6,131 nt of DNA from JAURDE01 sp965365285 (GCA_965365285.1 CBDUBC010000136.1:1-6131), one strand, 5' to 3'. Positions 1-6,131 are shown, counted from the first letter of the stretch. Notes: generated by a model from the sequence alone, not told the origin. Program-made: numbers and translations.

Positions 1-459
1 GCTAACTATAAGATAAGCACTAAACTTGGTTCGCTCTGCGACCGCACCTGATACAATTGTTGAGGCAGTAGCAGCAAAAACGGTTTGAAAGATAAGAAAA
101 CTGTACATCCAATTCGCTTCCTCTCCGAATGAATTTGTATCTGGATTAGGGAAAAACTCGAATTGAGTGCCACTAAACATGATTCCAAAACCTATTGCCC
201 AGAAGGCAAGACTACCAATACTTAGATCAGCTACATTTTTCATCATAATATTGACAACATTTTTAGACCGAACAAAGCCTGCCTCTACAAAAGCAAAGCC
301 GGCTTGCATAAGAAATACAAGAAAGGCCGCGACCACTGTCCAATACCAATTTACATGCTTAGTTAGATTGGAAATGTTTGTTACGACTTCTTGTTGTCCC
401 TCATTACCAAAGGTAATTAAGGGTGTAAAAAACATAAATAACAAAAATAGATTTTTCAT
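1..459 (-). CDS. amt: Ammonium transporter (Amt/MEP/Rh family), N-terminal part, cut by left edge
   Basis: This is the start of an integral membrane channel for ammonium/ammonia; 153 codons are present with no stop before the window edge, against about 400-450 residues for the family. Residues 1-18 look like a signal peptide (MKN, then a hydrophobic run ending near TFG-NE), as in the cleaved signal of E. coli AmtB. The first transmembrane helix follows (WYWTVVAAFLVFLMQAGFAF), running into the family pattern VEAGFVRSKN, then NIMMKN at 70-75, a second helix with GFGIMFSG (90-97), and FQTVFAATASTIVSGAVAER (124-143). The Phe of QTVFAA probably corresponds to the periplasmic Phe gate of AmtB. The twin-histidine pore residues would lie off the window. 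The ATG at 459 is supported by an AAGGA ribosome binding site. No glnK (PII) gene is visible upstream, where it is sometimes found. It may be a separate transcription unit from the genes to its right. Confidence 0.95.
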   Translation of the reverse strand, partial: MKNLFLLFMFFTPLITFGNEGQQEVVTNISNLTKHVNWYWTVVAAFLVFLMQAGFAFVEAGFVRSKNVVNIMMKNVADLSIGSLAFWAIGFGIMFSGTQFEFFPNPDTNSFGEEANWMYSFLIFQTVFAATASTIVSGAVAERTKFSAYLIVS

Positions 460-465
460 AATAAA

Positions 466-470
466 TCCTT
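466..470 (-). promoter_or_regulatory. Ribosome binding site of the ammonium transporter gene
   Basis: AAGGA read on the minus strand, six bases before the ATG at 459. It fixes the start of the transporter gene and shows that this gene is translated independently of the phosphatase gene before it. I found no convincing sigma-70 or sigma-54 promoter in the 73-base gap. Confidence 0.75.
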
Positions 471-513
471 ATTTAAAATATTAGAGATTTCAATTGTATA
501 ACTATGAAGACCC

Positions 514-537
514 ATTAATAAAATACTTTTTATTAAT
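514..537. repeat. Perfect 10-bp AT-only inverted repeat over the phosphatase stop codon
   Basis: The arms ATTAATAAAA (514-523) and TTTTATTAAT (528-537) are exact reverse complements around a 4-base loop. The repeat includes the TAA stop (533-535) of the phosphatase gene. With only A-T pairs the RNA stem would be weak, and on the minus strand it is followed by GGGTCTTC rather than a U-run, so it is not a standard intrinsic terminator. It could be a weak transcript end, an mRNA processing site, a protein-binding palindrome, or chance in AT-rich DNA. Confidence 0.45.
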
Positions 538-1438
538 TACTTAAAATCTTTAGAATTTTTTTTATTAAATTCAAATCTGTCCCAGCAATGAAGACACCCC
601 TATAGTTCATAAAACTAATAGGATTACCTTCTAAGTCAAGAATAAATCCGCCAGCTTGTTTGATCACGATATAGGCCGCAGCTAAATCATAGGGCTCCGT
701 TGCGCGTGACTCCCAATTGCAAACGTATATAAAGGCTCCTTTAGCAGCTTCGCAAATAGCTAAAGCAGGTGAGCCTCCAGTGGTCTTTAATAAATTAATT
801 TCTCCGCTATTCCACGCTTTTATTAGGGAGAGAAATTGAGGATTAGCGGATTTTGTTGGTTGAAGATTAACTAATAAATTCTTTTTATTAATAGGAGCAA
901 AGGGAAGTTCAAGAGACCGGTCGTTTTCACCAAGAAGATTAAGCTGGATAAGTTTGGTAGGGCCATCGTCAAAAGAAAAGAAAATCTCACCGGTACTAGG
1001 GTTAAAAACTACACCTAAAAATAATATTCCATCTTTAAAAAAGGCCAAAGTATTAGAGAAGGTTTCAGTTTTGCTAATTAAGGCCCAAGTACCATCAATT
1101 GGGTCAACTGCTACACAATACCCTTTTTTAGTCCACTGATTAAGGTTCTCCTCGCCTACGACTATGCCCTCTGAGCAAAATATCTTGAGGTTGTTTTCCA
1201 AAAGCTTTTCAATTTGAGGCTCTACAAAAAGAGTTGGCGTTTTATCTGGTTTGAATTTAACAGTATCCACAACTTCTTTTGTTTTGAAATCCCTTGATAA
1301 TTTTCCGATCTCCAACAAATTGAAGAGCATAAAGACCAGCCAGTCACTTTTTTTCTTAAAATCTAAATCATAAAGACTTATCTTTTCGTCTCTAATCTGG
1401 CCTATAATCTCTAGTTCATTGCTTGGTATTTTTTCCAT
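533..1438 (-). CDS. Inositol-monophosphatase-family (IMPase/CysQ/HisN-like) phosphatase
   Basis: This 301-residue protein has the usual length and motif order of the lithium-sensitive, Mg-dependent phosphatases that act on inositol phosphate, histidinol phosphate, 3'-phosphoadenosine phosphate or NADP. Visible motifs are KPDKTPTLFVE (63-73, the position of the family K.DGTPVT.AD), GEE (95-97), DPIDGT (112-117, with metal ligands D112 and D115), GSPALAICEAAKG (222-234) and YDLAAAYIVIKQAGG (250-264, with metal ligand D251). The metal-site Asp of the first motif is replaced by Glu73 and the preceding Thr is lost; the other ligands are intact, so activity is likely but the substrate cannot be read from sequence. 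It has no signal peptide and should be cytoplasmic. The ATG lies 2 bases after the stop of the large fusion gene, with only a poor ribosome binding site, so translation is probably coupled. The context suggests it dephosphorylates something linked to the upstream kinase-like protein. Confidence 0.9.
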   Translation of the reverse strand: MEKIPSNELEIIGQIRDEKISLYDLDFKKKSDWLVFMLFNLLEIGKLSRDFKTKEVVDTVKFKPDKTPTLFVEPQIEKLLENNLKIFCSEGIVVGEENLNQWTKKGYCVAVDPIDGTWALISKTETFSNTLAFFKDGILFLGVVFNPSTGEIFFSFDDGPTKLIQLNLLGENDRSLELPFAPINKKNLLVNLQPTKSANPQFLSLIKAWNSGEINLLKTTGGSPALAICEAAKGAFIYVCNWESRATEPYDLAAAYIVIKQAGGFILDLEGNPISFMNYRGVFIAGTDLNLIKKILKILSN

Positions 1439-1440
1439 AT

Positions 1441-3957
1441 TTATTGAGTCTTTTCTAAAAGAATTTTTCCTGACTGAGGATCCAGCCTATTTAATTGAAT
1501 GAGGCTTTCTACAACTTTTCTTATGATCTTAGACTGACCTGATGGAAGTTGATTAATAATCTCATGATTAAGTGGATACCAAGAAACATTATCATATTTT
1601 TCATTAAATTTTAGCTCAGCCTCCTGTTCATCTTGAGACAAAAAATAAATCATCCCTATTGCATTAATCCATGAATGATCTGTTTGCCTATGGTCATAAA
1701 GGTATCCAAAAGGAATATTTTTCAAAGAAGAACTTCGTAAACTAAGTCCAAATGCCTCTTGGACAGTTTGTTTACCAGAGCTTTCATAATCCCCTTTCAT
1801 AGGAACAAGTTTTCTAGGCGTACTAAACTCTTTAAGTGATTTTTTTTGTGCTAAAAGGACCTCCAAACCAGAATTTTTTGAATGAGTACGAAAAATAAAG
1901 GGATAAATCATATTATTAGGTCCCCACTGGGATAAAATCCCTCTGCCGGCGAGTCCTGTTCTACCCGCTGGATTTAAGGGTTTACCATCGTCATCAAAAT
2001 ACTTAACCCCTAATTCTTTAAATTCTGTTTTAATTTTTGAGAAGTCTTCTGGGTCGGAATGAGGATCATTAAGAATTGAGGGATCAACATAATAGGGAGG
2101 ATGATAATTTGAGCTTTCAACGACCCAAGGAGCTTCATCAATTGTAAGCTCGTATCTTTTTGGGTAGGAACTAGGTCGCTCTGTTCGAATTCGTAAATGA
2201 AAATCATCGGCCACAAGATTATAAAGGAGTGATTCCGTTGCATAAAAAGCTTGCATCAATTGAGGTAACTCACATTGCCCACGGTTAAGCCTTTTATTAA
2301 AACTCACGGTATGGAGTGAATAACGAAGAAGAGCGACTTTATAGACAATCCAGGACTTATCCTCCTTTAATAAAAAACATCGTTCTCTTATTTTTCGAAC
2401 TACATCATAAATCTTTCTAAAACGAGGGTCCTTTTTTACAAAATTAAATTCTTCACCTAAGCGATTTAAAGGCTCTGGGATTTTTTGTTCAACGAGATAC
2501 TCCTCAAACTTTCTTACATTAGCCAAATCCTCTACTCCGAATTCATCACTTATGACATACTTCACATCATTTTCAAGTTTGGCGAAATCAAGCTCGATTG
2601 GTGATTCTTTGGCATGGGTCCAGTCAATAAACCATACGTTATCACTGTTATCGCAAATCATATTCGCGTAATTAAGATCACCATGTACAAGACAAACATC
2701 AGTTAATATCTCTCCCTCATTTCGAGAAACTAATTTAAATAAGGTTTCAAGCATCGGTCCATCAAAATGAAGTTCGGCCGGGACTTCCTTTTGGCAATAT
2801 CCCAAGACTGTTTTCGAATTCATCTCAAGAAACCCTCGTTGCTCTTCCGTATGAAGAAGAAAATAACGATATGGCGATAGGTAAGTCTTTTCCTTAGTAT
2901 TCGAGTATAATTTATTGGTGATAATATCGAGAGCTTTTTCAAATCGTAATAAAAACTTTACTTGTCCGTGTTCATCTTTAGAATTTCGAAAAGAATCTTC
3001 TAGAGTCTGTGGATTTCCTTCCATCGTCGCAAGTTCCATACCCACTCCAATGTAGTCAGATATGGAAACTGGAAAACTAAAGGTCGGAACATTTTTTCCT
3101 AATAGATCTTTAATTTGATAATACCCATTAAGCTCTTTTTTCATTTGAGAATAAGAGTCTATTTTAATAACCATTGGCTCTGTTTGGTATTCTTTCTTTT
3201 GCCCACTGACTAGAAAAAGCTGACTCCCACTAAATCCTCCGGCGAGCCGTTTTAGAAAAGCCTTATTCCAACGTAGACAAATAAGTTCAATAATTCTTTT
3301 TTGTTTATCGTCGAGATGCTCAGAAATCTCCATAGGAAAAATTTCACAGGGATTAACTTCAGACTTATCTTGATCTTGCTCAAGTTCAATATTTAAGTAA
3401 TCAAAAACCTTATAAAGGTTTAAAAACACATCTATGTCAAAAGCGGAGAACTGGTTTCCAATCGCCGCTTGATGGCCTTCTTGAGTCGCGGAAGCCATGA
3501 GGTGAGAGCTCACGGCAACTTCATTAATACCAAGAACATTTTTGAGATAAAGAGACATCAAAAGAACCATTTTTTCAGTATGTGTACCAACAACAAGAAT
3601 TCTTGTATTTTCTTTATCTATGTCCAGAAAGTGATTTTTAAGTTTTTCAAAAACGACCCTTGTATCCTCAGAATTGATAAGCGTGCTTTTTGGACATAGG
3701 TCCTGAAGTACTTTCGGAACCCTTTTATTATCTTCTTCGTTTTTATTTATAAAAATAATTCCATAGGGTTGCCCCTCACATTGTTTTTTGTAAACTCCTT
3801 TGAGGACACTCGGAAGAACTCCCTTGCCATATCTATTGCCTCCACCAAAAATTCTTTTGACCTCTTCTAAACCTATATGCTCCAACGAATCCAGTGAAAC
3901 AGAATCCGTTCCAATAAATTGATCTGTAACACCAACACAAACAACAATATAATTCAT
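1441..3957 (-). CDS. Three-domain fusion: isochorismatase-like, APH-type kinase, NUDT9-type ADP-ribose-binding Nudix
   Basis: A cytoplasmic protein of 838 residues with three parts. Residues 1-190 resemble the isochorismatase/nicotinamidase fold: VVGTHTEKMV (122-131) followed by EVAVSSHLMASATQEGHQAA (146-165); the catalytic Cys position is Met130. Residues about 232-560 are an aminoglycoside/choline-kinase-type domain: glycine-rich GGFSGSQ (240-246), VIKID with Lys265, catalytic HGDLNYAN (425-432, base D427, metal ligand N432), FIDW (D445) and LDFAKL (456-461). It also recalls the kinase-like TCAD9 domain of NTP-dependent conflict systems, which I cannot test here. Residues about 600-822 match NUDT9/TRPM2 NUDT9-H: PWVVESSNYHPPYY, then LNPAGRTGLAGRG (661-673), QWGPN (677-681) and GYLYDHRQTDHSW (751-763). 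The Nudix box (718-740) has lost the EE pair, with GL in its place, so hydrolysis is unlikely and ligand sensing more plausible. The gene starts 15 bases after the response regulator gene. Domain calls are firm for the kinase and Nudix parts, moderate for the N-terminal part; the overall function is unknown. Confidence 0.87.
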   Translation of the reverse strand: MNYIVVCVGVTDQFIGTDSVSLDSLEHIGLEEVKRIFGGGNRYGKGVLPSVLKGVYKKQCEGQPYGIIFINKNEEDNKRVPKVLQDLCPKSTLINSEDTRVVFEKLKNHFLDIDKENTRILVVGTHTEKMVLLMSLYLKNVLGINEVAVSSHLMASATQEGHQAAIGNQFSAFDIDVFLNLYKVFDYLNIELEQDQDKSEVNPCEIFPMEISEHLDDKQKRIIELICLRWNKAFLKRLAGGFSGSQLFLVSGQKKEYQTEPMVIKIDSYSQMKKELNGYYQIKDLLGKNVPTFSFPVSISDYIGVGMELATMEGNPQTLEDSFRNSKDEHGQVKFLLRFEKALDIITNKLYSNTKEKTYLSPYRYFLLHTEEQRGFLEMNSKTVLGYCQKEVPAELHFDGPMLETLFKLVSRNEGEILTDVCLVHGDLNYANMICDNSDNVWFIDWTHAKESPIELDFAKLENDVKYVISDEFGVEDLANVRKFEEYLVEQKIPEPLNRLGEEFNFVKKDPRFRKIYDVVRKIRERCFLLKEDKSWIVYKVALLRYSLHTVSFNKRLNRGQCELPQLMQAFYATESLLYNLVADDFHLRIRTERPSSYPKRYELTIDEAPWVVESSNYHPPYYVDPSILNDPHSDPEDFSKIKTEFKELGVKYFDDDGKPLNPAGRTGLAGRGILSQWGPNNMIYPFIFRTHSKNSGLEVLLAQKKSLKEFSTPRKLVPMKGDYESSGKQTVQEAFGLSLRSSSLKNIPFGYLYDHRQTDHSWINAIGMIYFLSQDEQEAELKFNEKYDNVSWYPLNHEIINQLPSGQSKIIRKVVESLIQLNRLDPQSGKILLEKTQ

Positions 3958-3966
3958 ATTATATAA

Positions 3967-3970
3967 CCTT
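3967..3970 (-). promoter_or_regulatory. Ribosome binding site of the fusion gene
   Basis: AAGG read on the minus strand, nine bases before the ATG at 3957, inside the 15-base gap after the response regulator stop. It supports the chosen start, which also gives a natural first beta strand (MNYIVVCVGV). Confidence 0.6.
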
Positions 3971-3972
3971 GA

Positions 3973-5550
3973 TTAAATCATCTTAATGATATTTAAAATA
4001 TTTCTATTGACTCCGCGACGATAATAAATCTTATCGGAGAATTGCTTAGTAAAATGAATCCCAAGACCACCAATTTCTCTGTCCTCTATCGATGACGTTA
4101 TGTCAGGATCGGCAAGATTTAATGGGTTGAAAGGAATACCGTCATCAATGATTTCTACCTTTAATCGATCGTTTAAAATTTCCACTTTAATGATAATTTC
4201 ATGAACTTTATCGTCAACATATCCATAGGAAATTATATTATTAAGCATCTCATCGAAAATCACACTAAGCTTTGGTATTATTTTTTTCGGTAAAGTGCTG
4301 TTCTCACAGAATTGATCTAATGAATCCATAAAACGATTCATCTCATCAACTCTGTTCTCTATTTTAATTTCAAAATTCTCTTTGGTCTTATTAATAAAGC
4401 CATTATATTTCAAACTTAAAATAGTAACGTCATCTGTTTGCTCAACATCTTTTTCAAATTCTTCAACTGATTTTCTGACATTCTTGACAATATTATGAGA
4501 GGAATCAATATCTTTTTCCATCAAGACATTCTCGAGCCGGATATCCCCGTAAAGCTCATCCTGATTATTTAATGCCTCCGTCACTCCGTCTGTAAACATA
4601 AACACCAGGTCTCCTTTAGAAATAATTTCTACATCTTCGGAGTAGGCCATACCGTCCAACGCTCCAATAACGGGGCCATGTCTTTTACTAAGTTTTTCCA
4701 ACTTCCCGTCAGCTCTTTTAATGTAAGGAGGGTTATGTCCCGCGTTAGTATATCTCATTTCACCCGATCTAATATTTATTATTGCCAAAAAGATTGTCAC
4801 AAACATTGAGGACTCATTATTCATGCAGACTTCATTGTTAACATGAGTAAGAATACTTGCTGTGGATAGGTCGTCTGCTCCCCTGGACTTAATCATAGAC
4901 GTGGTAATGGCCATAAAAAGAGAAGCAGGCACCCCTTTGCCTGATACATCACCAACGCAAATACAAATATTATCTTCATCGACAAAGAAAAAATCATAAA
5001 AATCGCCCCCAACCTCCCGAGCGGCATCCATGATGGCATAGAGGTCAATTTCCTCATTTGTTGGAAAGGCAGTCGGAAGCATACTTAACTGGATATTTTT
5101 ACCAATATTGAGCTCATCTTCCATTCGCACTTTTTGTTTTTCAATGACTTTATAAGCTTCTTCAAGCTCTCTTTGGGCCCTTTGTATTTTCAATTGGGTC
5201 TTAACCCTAGTTAAAACTATCGGTGGGGAAATAGGTTTTGTTATATAATCAACCGCTCCTAAACGAAAACCTTCCATCTCATCGGCATCCTGCCCCTTAG
5301 CAGAGATAAAAATAACGGGAATATCTTTTGTATTTTCATCTTCTTTCAGCCGACGACATACCTCATAACCATCAATATTAGGCATCATAATATCTAAAAG
5401 AATTAAATCAGGTTTATTCTTGGAGCGAGCAGCTTTTAATGCCTGTTCGCCATTGACCGCGGCCATAACCTTATACTCGTTTTTCAGTAGATCATTGAGA
5501 ACATTAATATTTAATCTCTCATCATCTACAACTAAAATTTTTTCCATCAT
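3973..5550 (-). CDS. Response regulator with PP2C (SpoIIE/RsbU) phosphatase and HATPase (RsbW-like) domains
   Basis: This 525-residue signalling protein has three domains. The receiver (about 1-122) has the acidic pair D9/D10, phospho-acceptor D53 in LLDIMMP, S83 and K105 (YITKP). A charged helical linker, probably a coiled coil (122-147), leads to the PP2C-type serine/threonine phosphatase (about 150-380): IQLSMLPT, REVGGDFYDFF (178-188), GDVSGKG (200-206), NAGHNPP, MFTDG with D321, and DDVTI with D373/D374, so the metal-binding aspartates are present. The C-terminal ATP-binding domain (about 390-525) has the N-box DEMLNN (433-438), DDGIPFNP (469-476) and GGLGIHF (494-500), as in RsbW/SpoIIAB anti-sigma kinases. 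Phosphorylation of D53, probably by the Hpt protein encoded just upstream, would control the phosphatase, whose usual substrate is a phosphorylated STAS anti-sigma antagonist; none is encoded in the window. Two ATGs in a row start the gene; the second (5547) is better spaced from GAG. The gap to the upstream gene is 9 bases. Confidence 0.95.
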   Translation of the reverse strand: MMEKILVVDDERLNINVLNDLLKNEYKVMAAVNGEQALKAARSKNKPDLILLDIMMPNIDGYEVCRRLKEDENTKDIPVIFISAKGQDADEMEGFRLGAVDYITKPISPPIVLTRVKTQLKIQRAQRELEEAYKVIEKQKVRMEDELNIGKNIQLSMLPTAFPTNEEIDLYAIMDAAREVGGDFYDFFFVDEDNICICVGDVSGKGVPASLFMAITTSMIKSRGADDLSTASILTHVNNEVCMNNESSMFVTIFLAIINIRSGEMRYTNAGHNPPYIKRADGKLEKLSKRHGPVIGALDGMAYSEDVEIISKGDLVFMFTDGVTEALNNQDELYGDIRLENVLMEKDIDSSHNIVKNVRKSVEEFEKDVEQTDDVTILSLKYNGFINKTKENFEIKIENRVDEMNRFMDSLDQFCENSTLPKKIIPKLSVIFDEMLNNIISYGYVDDKVHEIIIKVEILNDRLKVEIIDDGIPFNPLNLADPDITSSIEDREIGGLGIHFTKQFSDKIYYRRGVNRNILNIIKMI

Positions 5551-5559
5551 TTTCTCGCT

Positions 5560-6131
5560 TTATTCTATTTTGGATATCAATAAATCAAGAATCTCCAAAG
5601 CTGCATCGAAGTCAAAATCCCTTATTTGACTCTTTAAAGTCGTAGCCAAACGTTGATCAAAATTTAGGAGATGGGGCATAATTTTATTGATTTTATCTTC
5701 TGAATCCGGACTCATGGAATCTACCATTTCTTTAAGTGCTTCAAGTTCTTCTCGCAACTCCTCGGAAGAAAGGGCCTTCTTATTTGAGTCTAATTCCTTC
5801 TCTGTATTTAAGAGTTGAGAACGAAGGGCCTGTCTCAAGGAAAGCATAAGATGATTAAATTCTATTTTAAATGGACTTAATCTTTTTGAAATCTCTTCGT
5901 TATTTTCATCACTCAATGAATCCTCTAATTGACCGGATAGTTCTTGAAGTCTTCCGGCCCCTATAGTTCCTGAAATGCCTTTAACTGTATGAGCTAAACG
6001 AGTCGCTTCTTTTAGTTGCTCTCCTGCTATAAGTTCAGATATGACCTCGTCGTCTTTCTCATGGTCTTCTATAAAATCCAGCAATAACTTTTGTTTTAAC
6101 CTATGGATCTTATGCAAAGTCCTAGTCGTCG
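5560..6131 (-). CDS. Hpt-domain protein, probably the C-terminus of a hybrid sensor histidine kinase, cut by right edge
   Basis: The reading frame is open to the window edge, so this is a 3' fragment. The first possible start in view is a TTG at 6117 without a usable ribosome binding site, and the protein already reads as domain interior there. Numbered from that TTG, EATRLAHTVKGISGTIGAGR (37-56) is the classic phosphotransfer motif with the phospho-accepting His43 (codon 5989-5991), and QLEDSL follows as expected. The preceding KLLLDFIEDHE matches the first Hpt helix seen after the receivers of hybrid kinases of the BarA type. A Glu/Lys/Leu-rich helical stretch, probably coiled coil (about 103-135), and a final helical bundle ending DFDFDAALEILDLL (about 167-180) are typical of such tails. 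It should pass phosphate between an upstream receiver and D53 of the next protein. It is separated from that gene by 9 bases. A stand-alone Hpt protein is possible but less likely. Confidence 0.88.
   Translation of the reverse strand, partial: TTRTLHKIHRLKQKLLLDFIEDHEKDDEVISELIAGEQLKEATRLAHTVKGISGTIGAGRLQELSGQLEDSLSDENNEEISKRLSPFKIEFNHLMLSLRQALRSQLLNTEKELDSNKKALSSEELREELEALKEMVDSMSPDSEDKINKIMPHLLNFDQRLATTLKSQIRDFDFDAALEILDLLISKIE

Noticed and set aside
167..484. Plus-strand open frames, such as those opposite the transporter, fusion and phosphatase genes
   Set aside because: They lie antisense to genes with clear family motifs, lack ribosome binding sites and show no recognisable domains.
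460..532. Sigma-70 promoter in the gap before the transporter gene (for example TATACAAT near 493-500)
   Set aside because: No -35 element with proper spacing goes with it, and such AT-rich hexamers are expected by chance here.
570..584. Sigma-54-like sequence (TGGGAC ... TTGAA, minus strand) upstream of the ammonium transporter gene
   Set aside because: The spacing is one base short and the invariant GC of the -12 element is GA, and it lies inside the phosphatase coding region. It does not meet the sigma-54 consensus even though nitrogen genes often use that factor.
1738..1806. Active Nudix hydrolase
   Set aside because: The expected REUXEE core reads QEAFGL, so the key metal-binding glutamates are missing although the rest of the NUDT9-type fold is recognisable.
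2278..3264. Antibiotic-resistance aminoglycoside phosphotransferase
   Set aside because: The catalytic motifs fit the fold, but the domain is embedded in a large sensor-like fusion within a signalling operon, with no mobile-element or resistance context.
6115..6117. TTG at 6117 as the true start of the Hpt protein
   Set aside because: The frame stays open to the window edge, there is no properly spaced ribosome binding site, and the sequence at that point already resembles the interior of a hybrid kinase tail. I treat the gene as partial.
1..6131. CRISPR arrays, tRNA or rRNA genes, insertion sequences or transposases
   Set aside because: I saw no repeated spaced units, no cloverleaf-like sequence, no transposase motifs and no terminal inverted repeats; nearly all the window is accounted for by coding sequence.

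Overview
The window is AT-rich, and every gene I can support lies on the minus strand. From upstream to downstream in the transcribed direction these are: the 3' part of a histidine phosphotransfer (Hpt) protein, probably the tail of a hybrid sensor kinase that begins beyond the right edge; a response regulator fused to a PP2C-type phosphatase and an anti-sigma-type ATPase domain; an 838-residue three-part fusion protein; an inositol-monophosphatase-family phosphatase; and the first 153 codons of an ammonium transporter that runs off the left edge. The AT-rich base composition and the Hpt / receiver / RsbU-RsbW-type modules suggest a Gram-negative, probably aquatic bacterium. Bdellovibrionota (Bacteriovorax-like) or an AT-rich gammaproteobacterium would fit, but the window has no marker that settles the taxonomy.

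The four right-hand genes (positions 533-6131) look like one operon. The gaps between them are 9, 15 and 2 bases, with no room for terminators or separate promoters. A 73-base gap (460-532) then separates them from the ammonium transporter gene. It holds a perfect AT-only inverted repeat across the phosphatase stop codon and a good ribosome binding site for the transporter. There is no stretch over 300 bases without a gene.

The striking gene is at 1441-3957. Its C-terminal third matches the NUDT9 / TRPM2 NUDT9-H family of ADP-ribose-binding Nudix domains, with the family signature NPAGRTGLAGRG..WGPN, but the catalytic Nudix box is broken, as in the ADP-ribose sensor of human TRPM2. Its middle third is an aminoglycoside-phosphotransferase-type kinase with intact catalytic residues. 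Its N-terminal part resembles the isochorismatase/nicotinamidase fold without the nucleophilic cysteine. It is followed at once by a sugar/nucleotide-type phosphatase. My inference is a signalling or stress module: the Hpt protein and receiver relay a phosphate signal, the PP2C and ATPase domains set a partner-switching output, and the fusion protein reads an NAD-derived ligand such as ADP-ribose and controls a kinase whose product the phosphatase may remove. The domain assignments rest on motifs seen in the sequence; the joint function is a hypothesis.
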